Below, one piece after another: positions 41,801-50,421 of a stretch of DNA of 50,421 bases (position 1 is the stretch's first letter; each line of letters begins with the position of its first letter). The stretch comes from a virus. Both the position numbers and the translations under genes were made by a program. Below the pieces are notes generated by a model that ran no database searches, was not told the origin of the DNA, and saw only the letters and a program-made list of their open reading frames with translations. The DNA lies in IMG/VR virus record IMGVR_UViG_3300032288_002769, positions 1 to 50,421 of that record; one strand, 5' to 3'.

Positions 41801-44800
41801 CCAGAAAATTGTGCAGTATTAGCTTTAAGGTGTACAGTTCTCATTAATGAAGCTGGCTGAAGTATACCTTCTGCAACCAAGTTTCTATTATCGTATCCAA
41901 CTTCTTCTGGACCCGCTTGAGCATTTTTTGTAGTAAAATTATCAACTAAAATACCATACTTAGAACGTTCAAGTCCATTGGCATCTAAAATTTTTGTAGA
42001 TGCCGCATCTTTTTCAAGTGAAGTTAGTGAGACATAATACTCAAGGCCACGAATCCTATCATCAAACGATTGAATATCCGACATTGTAAATCTGCGATGA
42101 TTTCTAAAGTCAGCACGAATTTCTTTAACATTTTCTGTATATGCAGGAATGCTCAATGTATAGATCAACATATCTTTTTGATCTATAGGCGGCGCTGAAG
42201 GAATAACAGCGGACTGACCGGTAATGACAGCAAATTCTCTTGTTGGTTTAACTACTATCTGGTCAATTCTATTTAAATAATAATCGTAATTTGTTGTGAT
42301 TTGTTCATAAGGTTCAGGATTTAATGCTCCAGTGAATGTAGTTCCACCAGTTACTTTTGTTGGCCTAAAGTCAAAAGCCGATCTTAAAGATACAAGAGTA
42401 TTGTCTTCTTTATTATTAAATCTTGAAATATCTGCATAAGATAAATTAGAACCGGCTTTCAAATATGAGTCAACAGTAAATAATCCAGAACCACCGCTAT
42501 AAGGAGAATTTTGATGCTTCAAGTATCTGTACTGAACATATACTCTACCTGTAGGTGCTGGATATCCTCTCTTCAATTTAATAGTAGCATGGTCGTAGTG
42601 AGATTTCTTTTGTCCGTTGTCAAACTCATAACTATCAGTGATATCATAATCACTATTAGTCAACATTGCTGTTGTTACATTAGCACCAGTATCTTTAGAA
42701 TCTGTAATACGAATGATATCATATACATCAGCGATTTGCAGAGAAACTGGTTTGCCAGGAGTTCTAAGTTGAGTCTGTAATGCAGCAGACATGTAATTTG
42801 TGCCGCCAATACTGGTAAATACTGCACCGCCGCCGAAGTAGGTGATTTCTCCAGAACTGTTTGCCGATTCAAGTCTATTGTCTCCACTACCACCTAATTC
42901 GTAAGGAATTTTGGCGTGAAGGTCGGCTCCGGTTGTTAATGGTAATAATTGTTTACCTCTGATAGTACCTGTCGAACCGTTTTCTGCATTGTTTATTTTT
43001 GTAGTGATTAATAAATCAACATTAACACCAGCACTTCCAGCACCACCAAAATTGATAGTAAACTGCGAAGAACTGATTGCGGTAACTGTAAAATAATTAT
43101 TTGCTAAACTCAAAACAGTATTTGCTACGATTCCTTTTTCTGCAACACCAGCATTACCGCTTCTAACAAAACATATAATATTATCGAGTATCTGTGTATC
43201 AGAAATAACACCTGGTGTTCCGGCAAATGTAAAAGTATCAGTTCCAGTAGCTGTAATTGTTATTGTTCCAGCACCATCTGCTGTTCTATTCAGATATGAT
43301 TTTCTGATATAGTAGTCCATATTGTTGATGGACGAAGCTTTAATAGCATCTTGTGGAGGTGGAAAAATTAAACCACTTCTCTTAGGCTCATTGATTGAAG
43401 CAAAACCTGTTATACTATCTTTAGAATCACTATTAATATTTCCTGCAAATTGAATGTAAGTACCATCACTATAAACAAGAGACTCTGCTACTTTGAAGTC
43501 AGAATCAATAGCAATAGTATTTGAACTTGGTGTAAACGGTAGAGCAGATGCCAAATTCAATGTTGTAGTATTTGAACTAAGAATAAGAATAGGCGATAAC
43601 GAAGTACCGCCGGCATCAGTAATTCTAAAGTACATATTAGCATAAGCATTTAATGGCAGTGATGTATTGAATGTGCTTGGAAATTTAATCTGTGTAGTAT
43701 TTGATGTACTAGCAGGAATAGTTCCAGTGATGGGTGTTGTATTTGCCGCAAAAGTATTAATAGTAAATGTATGATCTGTACCTAAATTTTTATCTGTAGA
43801 ATCATTATATCTCATCATATTGGCAAAAAGAGTACCAATTTTTGTTGAGTTATACTTTGGGACAGTTGAAAAACTTATACTCGCATGAGGTACGCAATGA
43901 ATATCTAACTGTGGGAATGTTGTAACATCAAGTGTGTTTCTAACATCCTGTACAACCACAGAACTTTCATAGTTTGTTGGTATATCACCATCTGTTACAT
44001 TACTAACTGCCCTCGCTCTTGACAATTCAATAGTTGTTGGTGCAATAGTTTCAAATTCATATCCACCAACATATGCTTTACCTGGATCAAGAATCACATT
44101 AAACATACCATTAGCACTATCACCTTCATCTAAGGTAATAACAAATGGGTCGGTTGTGTAGTTACCAGATTCATCGTAGGTTCTACGAGCCATCGTTTTT
44201 TCGATTTCACTGTAGATTGGTGTGTTAACTTCTTTAGTAACAACACCATCGACCATACGAACAATTTCAAAGAATGAAGAAGTGTCTGCTGAGTCTAGAG
44301 TTCTCTTTGAAAGAGATGTGTTTATTTGATATCTATCAGCACCAGGTGCTTGATAATTGAACGCACCTTGAGCAGGATCAAGTAGAGAAACATCATCAAC
44401 TTGATCGGCAAGAATTTCATCGAATTCAATACCAATTTTTAAGGATGGTTTATTATTAATTGTTGATGTGTTATATCCTAACTTGTAGAAAACTTCTAAT
44501 ACTATAAATTGAGGAACAATTTTTACAAACTGTCCTTTAAAATAGTAAACACCTTCACGGATGCTTGCTACCATTGAGGTACCTACAGCATCGGCAGTGA
44601 TTAATTGAGCATATTTAATTTCACCATATACTTGAATTTCATCGTTCTCTGCAAATTTTTCGCCACTTAGATATTTAATAACCAAAATTGGATTATTAGT
44701 GGTAGTATCAACTGCAATGACTTTTGCTCTAACATCTTTAGTTGATGTTTTTTCTACAATAGTTTTGTCTATAAAATCTGTAGCTACAACATCTTCATTA

Positions 44801-45045
44801 TTATATTGAGTTTGTAAAATAATATAATTTGCTGTAGGATCAATAGAAATACCACCACCAATTACGGGGCTACCATTTTTAAAAATGTGATTACCAAATT
44901 TTTCAATTTGATTAGCAACTATCGTCTGTAGCTGAGTTAGTTCTCTAGCTTGTATTGAATATCCTGGTTTAAACAAGACACGCATGAAGTTTTTATCTTC
45001 ATCGAAATCATCGTAGTAAGGATCGTAGTTAAAAGTAGCAGTCAT
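38878..45045 (-). CDS. Giant baseplate-associated structural protein (2055 aa, DUF4815-like)
   Basis: The largest gene in the window. The N-terminus (YDPYYDDFDEDKNFMRVLFK, PGYSIQARELTQLQTIVANQ, then IEKFGNHIFKNGSPVIGG) is the hallmark of a large virion protein family, DUF4815-like, in T4-like aquatic phages. Residues about 1040-1110 contain a helical stretch with DIQSFDDRIRGLEYYVSLTS. From about residue 1510 there is a segment with DPLAQTFYVDEAVYPNGVFL and DVDVYFKAKDSGNIPVSVQI, followed by a beta domain. A GxGY-type module lies near the C-terminus (ASGKGYDIANTITINS). It follows gp8 after 11 bp, where T4 has gp9-gp10. It may therefore replace these fibre-attachment functions of the baseplate. 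It has no recognised enzyme motif. Confidence 0.88.
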   Translation of the reverse strand: MTATFNYDPYYDDFDEDKNFMRVLFKPGYSIQARELTQLQTIVANQIEKFGNHIFKNGSPVIGGGISIDPTANYIILQTQYNNEDVVATDFIDKTIVEKTSTKDVRAKVIAVDTTTNNPILVIKYLSGEKFAENDEIQVYGEIKYAQLITADAVGTSMVASIREGVYYFKGQFVKIVPQFIVLEVFYKLGYNTSTINNKPSLKIGIEFDEILADQVDDVSLLDPAQGAFNYQAPGADRYQINTSLSKRTLDSADTSSFFEIVRMVDGVVTKEVNTPIYSEIEKTMARRTYDESGNYTTDPFVITLDEGDSANGMFNVILDPGKAYVGGYEFETIAPTTIELSRARAVSNVTDGDIPTNYESSVVVQDVRNTLDVTTFPQLDIHCVPHASISFSTVPKYNSTKIGTLFANMMRYNDSTDKNLGTDHTFTINTFAANTTPITGTIPASTSNTTQIKFPSTFNTSLPLNAYANMYFRITDAGGTSLSPILILSSNTTTLNLASALPFTPSSNTIAIDSDFKVAESLVYSDGTYIQFAGNINSDSKDSITGFASINEPKRSGLIFPPPQDAIKASSINNMDYYIRKSYLNRTADGAGTITITATGTDTFTFAGTPGVISDTQILDNIICFVRSGNAGVAEKGIVANTVLSLANNYFTVTAISSSQFTINFGGAGSAGVNVDLLITTKINNAENGSTGTIRGKQLLPLTTGADLHAKIPYELGGSGDNRLESANSSGEITYFGGGAVFTSIGGTNYMSAALQTQLRTPGKPVSLQIADVYDIIRITDSKDTGANVTTAMLTNSDYDITDSYEFDNGQKKSHYDHATIKLKRGYPAPTGRVYVQYRYLKHQNSPYSGGSGLFTVDSYLKAGSNLSYADISRFNNKEDNTLVSLRSAFDFRPTKVTGGTTFTGALNPEPYEQITTNYDYYLNRIDQIVVKPTREFAVITGQSAVIPSAPPIDQKDMLIYTLSIPAYTENVKEIRADFRNHRRFTMSDIQSFDDRIRGLEYYVSLTSLEKDAASTKILDANGLERSKYGILVDNFTTKNAQAGPEEVGYDNRNLVAEGILQPASLMRTVHLKANTAQFSGAYAIKGINDKKAMMVNYTSTEFASQPYATKFSPLTVANYAGFRGTTQLFPEFSGDVDTNVTAKVVLNSTEGISNAFNFINSAFKYISDANKTWANDRNSPFAQIYDQKWYKTVQETGAAYTQSIGGNWFQTLQPVNDNTYLTKGAEIQQKQISTSTSQVSTGTFVTDLAIQPYMAPKQILFVSSGLRPKSTYYSFFDDTDVNKYVIVPSQVSLNTTSTLVAGEPVLTANTIASLAANLSSLISGGNSYDIGFVVANEPGTAKVSIINETNKPLLGKYIYGLDTGKFYTVSSIDDHRSATGYVSGSSIILSSDASSVNSFYNGKKIRLVHTTSSFAGLGEEYTITGYVGSTRTATLSSTATTNGNVIYSIGDNTSNALGIVGGAFCMPQATFRSGQRNFRVTESSNNTYDADAISYADKTYVSQGITANKTELVNTVLNVDVDFKIVGTTTSDQLVNSTRVGTNVLNTWRSQDPLAQTFYVDEAVYPNGVFLSDVDVYFKAKDSGNIPVSVQIRPTINGVPSSDFWIPESVATKYPSEVNVSNVPKLSDSTTATNFQFYFPVYLKPGLHSLIVASNSPEYVIWTAEKGATSINGNGFVDKQPYMGTLYRSQNAIEFVPSINEDLMFRLNRCKFDTTLPANFVLQNETHSSVINYDKLRLLENIINPSDKVTSVSHSIAMTTILGDKETTFRNITPYQTYSFSDDILYQVGYRRKKLQNANDLTLNIQLSTTDDTVTPIIGLESMYVNLWENFVDNAEINEEDFTIVASGKGYDIANTITINSTLGTGATANVRVDAQGNVTGVYVSAGGATYLDDFDISYYTHPDFPATIVLNSEYDSSGGPCLARYITKPIRLADGYDAGDLRVFLSANKPGISEVTVFYKILSDTDATDFKDRPYMKMECVNPTTTPSLDNVTFREYEYRPSATDNYVKYVAENGVTYDSFKTFAIKIVMTSSDPAIIPKVKDLRIIAVPAE

Positions 45046-45056
45046 TTATTCCTCGT

Positions 45057-46385
45057 TTAGAAACTCAAAATGAAACGGATTCTTTCCGTTTGACTTGGGT
45101 CACGCATAATTGGTAGCTTATCTGATATGTATAAAACTTTTCCTGAGTATAAGTGTAGTGTAGGATCAGTAATTCCAGTCACAACACGAATAGAAGAAGT
45201 GCTATATCCTTTGATTGCTTGGTTAGATTGTAAATTACCAAAAACATTGTTTACATATAACACATTTTCTACTTCATCAAAAGATATTACATCTGCTGTA
45301 AATGTAGCATCCTCAAAAGTGGTTCCTTGATAAACAACCTCATCATTATTGAAATCGCCAACACCAGGTGCCACTTTAATTCTCGTATAGAGTGTGTATA
45401 GAGTATCTGTGGCAAGTTGTTCTGTTCCAAAATTATAGGGATTGTTTATTAAACTTATCTCTCTAAAATCATTATCTGTAGGTACTGCTCCAGATTCGTC
45501 TTGATTGAAGTCAACATTAAACATAATAGTTGAAGCACTCAGTTCATATATTGGATCATATCCATGTCCATCGTGGGGTGCGATTGAAACGGTTGCAGCA
45601 GCGTCGACACCGGCGCCGCCAGAAACATCGGTAAACGATAAAGTTGCGGTAGTATAATTAATACCCCTATCTTGAATTACTATATCATTAACATGGCCAG
45701 AAGAAGTTACATTAGCTTTCAATATGGCGCCGGATCCATCACCCGTTATTGTAATGATATTTTGTGTAGTTCCGCCAATGTAATTATTGCCTGAATTTGT
45801 TACTGTAACAATATCGATTGAACCCGGAATAGCGGCTGCCTGTACAAATCTGTTACCATAGACTGGCATCCAATCAACGCTTAAAAATTTTTGTTTTGAC
45901 TGAGAATTTATGGTATACAAATATTTCCATTTATACCCATCTGAAGTCATCGTATAAGGTTCTTCCAACGAAGTCGTAGACAAAGCTAGTTGAGGCTCAT
46001 CGGTTGAAGCGGCACCGAAGTTATTGAACAAGCACTTAAATACTTGATCTCTAGAATTCAATACATAGAAATTTGAAGTTGATTCATATGTATTGTAAAC
46101 TGTTCCAGAAGTCCAGTTAATTCTTTCAACCACAAACGATGCATTTTCGAGGGTAATCTGTTTTGCTACGATACCTCTTTTGTATAGACCAAAAATGTAG
46201 TTATCTGTTTCTAGTGGAGTTGCGGGAGTTTCAGCGCCAGAATTCCATGCCAATTGTTTACCCAACATTGCATAAACATATGAATGTTTATCTGAAGGCA
46301 AATATGAATTTGCCGCTACATCCAAAAGGGAGTAGAATTGTTTTGCTATCAGAATTTTTATATTTTTTGTAAGTAAGGATGCCAT
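45057..46385 (-). CDS. 8: Baseplate wedge protein gp8
   Basis: A 442-aa wedge protein (T4 gp8 is 334 aa). In T4, a gp8 dimer binds gp10-gp7 in each of the six wedges. Matching blocks are YKWKYLYTIN (residues 151-160, like YVWEYLFEI in T4), FREISLINNP (307-316, like FRQISIITNP) and the C-terminus SGKVLYISDKLPIMRDPSQT followed by ERIRFILSF (like SGEMIYMENRPPI with an ILFTF ending). The extra length comes from two beta modules: a GxGY-type module at about 189-270 and a second at about 338-405 (FNNDEVVYQGTTFEDATFTA). No clear Shine-Dalgarno precedes the ATG; GATAAATA ends 6 nt upstream. Confidence 0.92.
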   Translation of the reverse strand: MASLLTKNIKILIAKQFYSLLDVAANSYLPSDKHSYVYAMLGKQLAWNSGAETPATPLETDNYIFGLYKRGIVAKQITLENASFVVERINWTSGTVYNTYESTSNFYVLNSRDQVFKCLFNNFGAASTDEPQLALSTTSLEEPYTMTSDGYKWKYLYTINSQSKQKFLSVDWMPVYGNRFVQAAAIPGSIDIVTVTNSGNNYIGGTTQNIITITGDGSGAILKANVTSSGHVNDIVIQDRGINYTTATLSFTDVSGGAGVDAAATVSIAPHDGHGYDPIYELSASTIMFNVDFNQDESGAVPTDNDFREISLINNPYNFGTEQLATDTLYTLYTRIKVAPGVGDFNNDEVVYQGTTFEDATFTADVISFDEVENVLYVNNVFGNLQSNQAIKGYSTSSIRVVTGITDPTLHLYSGKVLYISDKLPIMRDPSQTERIRFILSF

Positions 46386-46393
46386 AGAGTTAT

Positions 46394-49192
46394 TTATCTA
46401 ACTTTTTGAATGGAAGCAGTAATATAATTGTTTGAGGTGTTGAATTGGGTATCTGCAAACATAGTGCTATTATTGACGAAATTGATAGTTTTGACTACAT
46501 CGGTTATCACATTGACTTTTACGGCAGTTGATGTTACGCCGATAGTATCTTCCAAAATCATGCAATTAGCATTTATTACCGATTTAACTGAAGTAGTATT
46601 TCCAGTAGATAGGTAAATAATATCTTCATCATTAAAGTCGTTAATAAAGTTTACACTATTTGCTTCTCCAGTGACTACATTCGAACCAGTAACAACATTT
46701 ATAGTATTTGCAATTGCTCTTCTGACATTCATCAGAATGATAGTATCACCAACATTTATTGTGGCTCTAAGATTAGCACTAACATTTGTAGAAATAATAG
46801 AATTAGCTGAAGAGCGAATGTTAAAGGTGTCTCCATATGATGAAACTGATAAGTAATTTATATCGTCAGTCTCTTCAATCATTTCCGAGCTATCTACAAT
46901 TCTATTAACAAGAGTTTTTGTTCCTATAGGATGTACGATATCATTTAATGGCTTTTTAAATTTAGCATAGTCTGTTTGTGAACTAATTAGATATGAGAAA
47001 TTGTGATACTTTTCAGAATCTTGTATTTTCTTATCAGAACTTGGTTGTCCATCGCTATTCAAATAAACTCCGGGATAACGAATCAACCCATTTTCAAAAG
47101 TAGCAGTCGCTCTAGCACGACCATCACCATAATATAAAATATTAGTTACATTTGCAGTTATTAAACCATCATCGGAAATTATTTCTTTCGTTTTGTCTAA
47201 TGTTCCCACATAATCAAAAATACGCATGAAGTTAGTTTCAGCATCGAATCTATCAATCGTTGCTTTAAATGTGGTATTTACATTTGATGTACCCTGATAA
47301 ATTTTTGTATTGGAAACAAAAATAACACCGGCAGTAACATTTGCTAATGTTAAATCAGCATTTCTTAATGAAACTTTCGGCAACGAAGAATAATCGTAAC
47401 CGTAGCTAGAGACACGAAGACTTGTTACTGCACCAATTCTAGAGGTAGCTAATTTTAACTCTTCTCCATCTCCCAAAATTTCCGTTACTTGAAGTGAAGC
47501 GCCAGTTCCTGAAGCACTTTGAACTGATAAAGTCGGTAAAGAATCTTTTTTATATCCTTCACCTCCCATTACAAAAGCATTCGATGAATGATTATTGATC
47601 GTCACGACTTTAATACCATTATTTCCTAAGTGTAATGCACTAACATAAGCATTGGCTCCGTAGCCAGTTCCGCCGGTGAAAATAATTATATCATTTAAAG
47701 CATAATTAGTACCGCCATCAGTTACAGCAATTCTACCTAAAGAGCCTAAATCGGAAACTACATTTCGATTAATTTTAAAAATTTGAATACTTTGTGTAAT
47801 TTCATTTTGAAATATATGATTCAAATAAATTGTCGATCCAGAAACACTATCCACACGAATAACTTCTTCATAAGCTTTTGATGCTAGAACAAGCCTAATG
47901 TAATTGTCTTTCTCTAAACTTCCAGATACATCGGTTTCACAAACGATGAAATTTTGACCTCTCGAAATTGCTCCGAGACTATATCCTAAAAGAGAATCAG
48001 TATAATCTTCATTATACAAACTAAAAGTATCAACAGAAGGTTTTGTTCGATAACCCCCTCCGGATCCAGTAACTGTTACGAAAGATATTGGATAAACATT
48101 AAATGATTGATATGTCGATACTGTCTGAATTGTCTGGTTGTAGAAATCATTTATTGTAGGATGTAGGCTGTTGAGTGAAGAAACGGAACGGTTACTAACA
48201 TTCATCGTTCTCTTATTCGTACCATCAACTAGAGTTAAGGCTGCTTTGGCCTCAGTTCCTAAGTTGCTATTTTCAAAACCACCTTTAAAATCAAAAATTA
48301 CGGTGCCGGGATCAGTAGATTGATTTCTGAAACCATAACCACCATTCGTAACGAATATGTCGGTTACGCCACCAGATGTGGTTACACCTACATTAGCTAC
48401 TGCACCAATTGGAGTATTTGCGGTAAGACTGAAACCACCAATAATTGAAACCGGATCACCCGGATAACCTGTAGTCGCATCATAGCCGTTGTAGAAAGAA
48501 CCTCTATTTTTAGGATCAATTTTTAATTCAGAAAGAGAACCGATTAATCTTCCTGAAACAGTAACTGAATTTCCCTGTTCATCACGGTAAGTCGAAGTTA
48601 AAGTTTCGCCAGTCTGAAACAGTCTTTCAATATTTGAAATATAGGCTTCATAATAACTAATACCTAATTGCCTATCTACGGATTTAATTACCTTCTCGAC
48701 AATCGCTGTAGCTTTTGTCGTTTGTCCTGTTAGCTTAGTGTTTTCAATATTAAAAATATTCGTATCGGTAGTGTCGATACGAAGTGCTAAAGGAAGAACC
48801 CATTTACCATCAGAAGCTTTTACAATATCTTCTTTTGGATAATAGATATCAATCTCTTCGTCATACAATGCACGAAATAGAAATTTTATTGCATCTTGAG
48901 TACCAGCAGCTTTATAAAATTGTGATACTAGTTTTAGAAATAATCTTTTATCTGTTAGAATTTCTTGGGGAAAATATGGAAGTAAATCTCTTCTTAGAAT
49001 ATCTAAGTAAGTTTCATTCGACAAATCAATATCACTTCCATATCGTAGATCGTCGATACCAACTGTAACGCCACCCTGAGTTTCCATCCACTCATAGTAT
49101 TTTTCTAAGAAGGTTACAAACTTAGGATAATCTTCTCTGACAAATTGTGGTAACTGATTAGCTACCAATCCTGATATTAGTGCGTTTTCCAT
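46394..49192 (-). CDS. Large baseplate wedge protein in the gp7 position (932 aa)
   Basis: A 932-aa protein between gp6 and gp8, where T4 has gp7 (1032 aa). The N-terminal 130 residues are a conserved helical domain: QLPQFVREDYPKFVTFLEKY YEW, quoted here as VREDYPKFVTFLEKYYEWME, then RRDLLPYFPQEIL and FYKAAGTQDAIKFLFRALYD. This start is familiar from a structural protein family in T4-like marine phages. The rest is beta-rich, with several GxGY-type modules (VTNGGYGF, GGTGYGANAYV, GGEGYKKDSLPTLSVQ) and one YQGTSNVNTTFKATIDRF module. Sequence does not show obvious similarity to T4 gp7, so the call relies on position and size. It overlaps gp6 by 1 nt (TAATG). Confidence 0.82.
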   Translation of the reverse strand: MENALISGLVANQLPQFVREDYPKFVTFLEKYYEWMETQGGVTVGIDDLRYGSDIDLSNETYLDILRRDLLPYFPQEILTDKRLFLKLVSQFYKAAGTQDAIKFLFRALYDEEIDIYYPKEDIVKASDGKWVLPLALRIDTTDTNIFNIENTKLTGQTTKATAIVEKVIKSVDRQLGISYYEAYISNIERLFQTGETLTSTYRDEQGNSVTVSGRLIGSLSELKIDPKNRGSFYNGYDATTGYPGDPVSIIGGFSLTANTPIGAVANVGVTTSGGVTDIFVTNGGYGFRNQSTDPGTVIFDFKGGFENSNLGTEAKAALTLVDGTNKRTMNVSNRSVSSLNSLHPTINDFYNQTIQTVSTYQSFNVYPISFVTVTGSGGGYRTKPSVDTFSLYNEDYTDSLLGYSLGAISRGQNFIVCETDVSGSLEKDNYIRLVLASKAYEEVIRVDSVSGSTIYLNHIFQNEITQSIQIFKINRNVVSDLGSLGRIAVTDGGTNYALNDIIIFTGGTGYGANAYVSALHLGNNGIKVVTINNHSSNAFVMGGEGYKKDSLPTLSVQSASGTGASLQVTEILGDGEELKLATSRIGAVTSLRVSSYGYDYSSLPKVSLRNADLTLANVTAGVIFVSNTKIYQGTSNVNTTFKATIDRFDAETNFMRIFDYVGTLDKTKEIISDDGLITANVTNILYYGDGRARATATFENGLIRYPGVYLNSDGQPSSDKKIQDSEKYHNFSYLISSQTDYAKFKKPLNDIVHPIGTKTLVNRIVDSSEMIEETDDINYLSVSSYGDTFNIRSSANSIISTNVSANLRATINVGDTIILMNVRRAIANTINVVTGSNVVTGEANSVNFINDFNDEDIIYLSTGNTTSVKSVINANCMILEDTIGVTSTAVKVNVITDVVKTINFVNNSTMFADTQFNTSNNYITASIQKVR

Positions 49193-50421
49193 TAAATTAC
49201 CACTGTTTTAACTACAATACTTGTTGGATCTTCTATATCTAATACTAGCATTTTATTTTGTTTTGATTGAATAATATTTGTCTTTGGACGAATGTGTACT
49301 TGAATATCTCCAAAGTCATTGTTTACATCTATTGGTTTGAAGTTTTGAATGTTAATTCTTCCCAATTGATAATCTATAATTCCAACAACACCATTATTGG
49401 TGTTTTGATTGATGATAATTTTAGTGCTTTGACTGCTGACTTCATCAGTTTTAAAGTAAGCGATTCTAAGTTGACCATATCTTCCTTGAAGAACGGCTGA
49501 AGCTTCGGCGAGTTGTCCGTCGCCGCCATTTACACGGACTGCCGCTGTTGTATATCCAACACCAGGCTTTGTCACAAGTATTTCCGAAAGCTTTCCATTA
49601 ACTATTACAGCCGTTGCAGTAGCACCAACTCCATCTCCAATAATTTGTATTGTTGGAGTTGTGGTGTAACCGTATCCTGGATTGGTAATTGTTACGGATT
49701 CTAGACCCGTGTATGAAGAAGGTATCTCTTCAAAGAAACATTGACGGGCGATACCTTCCTCATCTAAAACAGTAAAATCGGGAGAAGAATAGAAGTTATC
49801 GTTTGTTGTGCCACGAACTAATTCAAATCCAAAGTCTAAAGTGTAACTGTCAGATATATTTAAAATAGGACGAAACTTCTTAGCTACGAATAGTGTCAAT
49901 TCATTTGAAAGAATTGATCTATCATATGAGTCGATTAAACTTTCGACACTAGAAAATCTAAAGTAGCTATTGAATTGATTTAAATTAGTGGTGGTGTAAT
50001 TTTCTACAATATCTCTAATACCTGCTTTTAGTTGAGATTCTGTGGTAGCTAATTTAGCTTTATCATAGTACGCATTGATTTGCAGTTTCAAGTAATTATA
50101 GTCCACATCAACGATTTCTGGAAGAACAGTTAAAATGCTCATTGGTTTTAATATGTTCTGCTTAACATAATCTTTTTCTGTCTGAGTGATCTCAAATCCT
50201 AATTTTGGTTTTGCAGCAACAAAAATCTTACCATAAACAGGAGGATCATTTTCTTCTCCTCCCCAAACATTCACTGCTTCAAATTGTGGATACTTTTGTT
50301 GTATTAATCTGATATAGTCATTCTTAGTAACTGCTCTGTTTTGTGCCAACAAACTTAATGGCGCACCGTATTTAATTTCATCTACGGTTTCTCTGATTGA
50401 ACCTCCAGCACCTAGATCGGA
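49192..50421 (-). CDS. 6: Baseplate wedge protein gp6, C-terminal part (starts outside window)
   Basis: The reading frame is open to the window edge, so the start lies beyond it; 409 sense codons are visible (T4 gp6 has 660). The block GGSIRETVDEIKYGAPLSLL, followed by AQNRAVTKNDYIRLIQQKYP, is the hallmark of gp6 and the wider Baseplate_J family. gp6 dimers form the ring that holds the six wedges together around the hub. TTG at 50350-50352 should not be taken as the start because the conserved coding sequence continues upstream. A GxGY-type module lies at 49483-49701 (TNPGYGYTTTPTIQIIGDG, LVTKPGVGYTTAAVRV). The last residues end in SIVVKTVVI. The stop overlaps the next ATG by 1 nt. Confidence 0.96.
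   Translation of the reverse strand, partial: SDLGAGGSIRETVDEIKYGAPLSLLAQNRAVTKNDYIRLIQQKYPQFEAVNVWGGEENDPPVYGKIFVAAKPKLGFEITQTEKDYVKQNILKPMSILTVLPEIVDVDYNYLKLQINAYYDKAKLATTESQLKAGIRDIVENYTTTNLNQFNSYFRFSSVESLIDSYDRSILSNELTLFVAKKFRPILNISDSYTLDFGFELVRGTTNDNFYSSPDFTVLDEEGIARQCFFEEIPSSYTGLESVTITNPGYGYTTTPTIQIIGDGVGATATAVIVNGKLSEILVTKPGVGYTTAAVRVNGGDGQLAEASAVLQGRYGQLRIAYFKTDEVSSQSTKIIINQNTNNGVVGIIDYQLGRINIQNFKPIDVNNDFGDIQVHIRPKTNIIQSKQNKMLVLDIEDPTSIVVKTVVI

Noticed and set aside
46391-46398. GATAAATA octamer as late promoter of gp8
   Set aside because: It lies 6 nt before the ATG, so a transcript from it would be leaderless; not called as a promoter.
50350-50352. TTG as the start of gp6
   Set aside because: The same frame continues upstream to the window edge with conserved gp6 sequence (ETVDEIKYGAP), so the true start lies outside the window.
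1-50421. tRNA genes, homing endonucleases, introns, insertion sequences or host-derived metabolic genes
   Set aside because: I looked for these in gaps and within genes and saw none. Gaps are at most about 60 bp and the core genes read through without interruption; Dps is the only gene of probable cellular origin.

Overview
The window is the virion-structure region of a T4-type myovirus (Caudoviricetes). All genes I can support lie on the minus strand, so transcription runs from high to low coordinates. Gene content and order match the T4 core: gp6 - gp7 position - gp8 - large baseplate protein - fibre region - gp13 - gp14 - gp15 - gp16 - gp17 - gp18 - gp19 - gp20 - gp67/gp68-like core proteins - gp21 - gp22 - gp23. 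The DNA is AT-rich. Many short proteins and fibre modules resemble those I associate with T4-like phages of aquatic bacteria (cyanophage or pelagiphage type). The host cannot be read from the sequence; no tRNA, host metabolic gene or integrase is visible.

Layout in transcription order. (1) 50421-38639, baseplate: gp6 (5' end outside the window), a 932-aa protein in the gp7 position, gp8, a 2055-aa protein with a DUF4815-like N-terminus, and a 79-aa coiled-coil protein. (2) 38639-14791, about 24 kb of fibres and adhesins in the place where T4 has genes 9 to wac: two proteins ending in S74 auto-cleaving chaperone domains, two glycine-rich adhesin-like proteins, four fibres built on an AF..AN. 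heptad repeat, several small accessory proteins, and two paralogous proteins of about 1,100 aa with four LamG-type lectin domains each. (3) 14742-11805, neck and tail completion: gp13, gp14, gp15. (4) 11780-8268, packaging: a fibre-like gene, gp16 (small terminase), a Dps-family ferritin-like gene, and gp17 (large terminase). (5) 8214-5970, contractile tail: sheath gp18 and tube gp19. (6) 5919-1, head: portal gp20, prohead core proteins, protease gp21, scaffold gp22 and the first part of major capsid protein gp23.

Genes are packed tightly. Many neighbours overlap by 1 nt (TAATG) or 4 nt (ATGA), which implies translational coupling. The longest gaps are about 60 bp, so there is no long non-coding stretch. 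T4-type late promoter octamers (TATAAATA, or NATAAATA variants) sit in several of the small gaps, notably before gp22 and gp18. A GC-rich hairpin lies between gp19 and gp20.

The most unusual feature is an apparently intact Dps gene, with every ferroxidase ligand at canonical spacing, wedged between the two terminase subunits. Also notable are the twin multi-lectin proteins, evidence of recent sequence exchange between fibre genes (a 73-bp perfect repeat 2.9 kb apart), and a shared C-terminal GGxF-type tag on four consecutive gene products.
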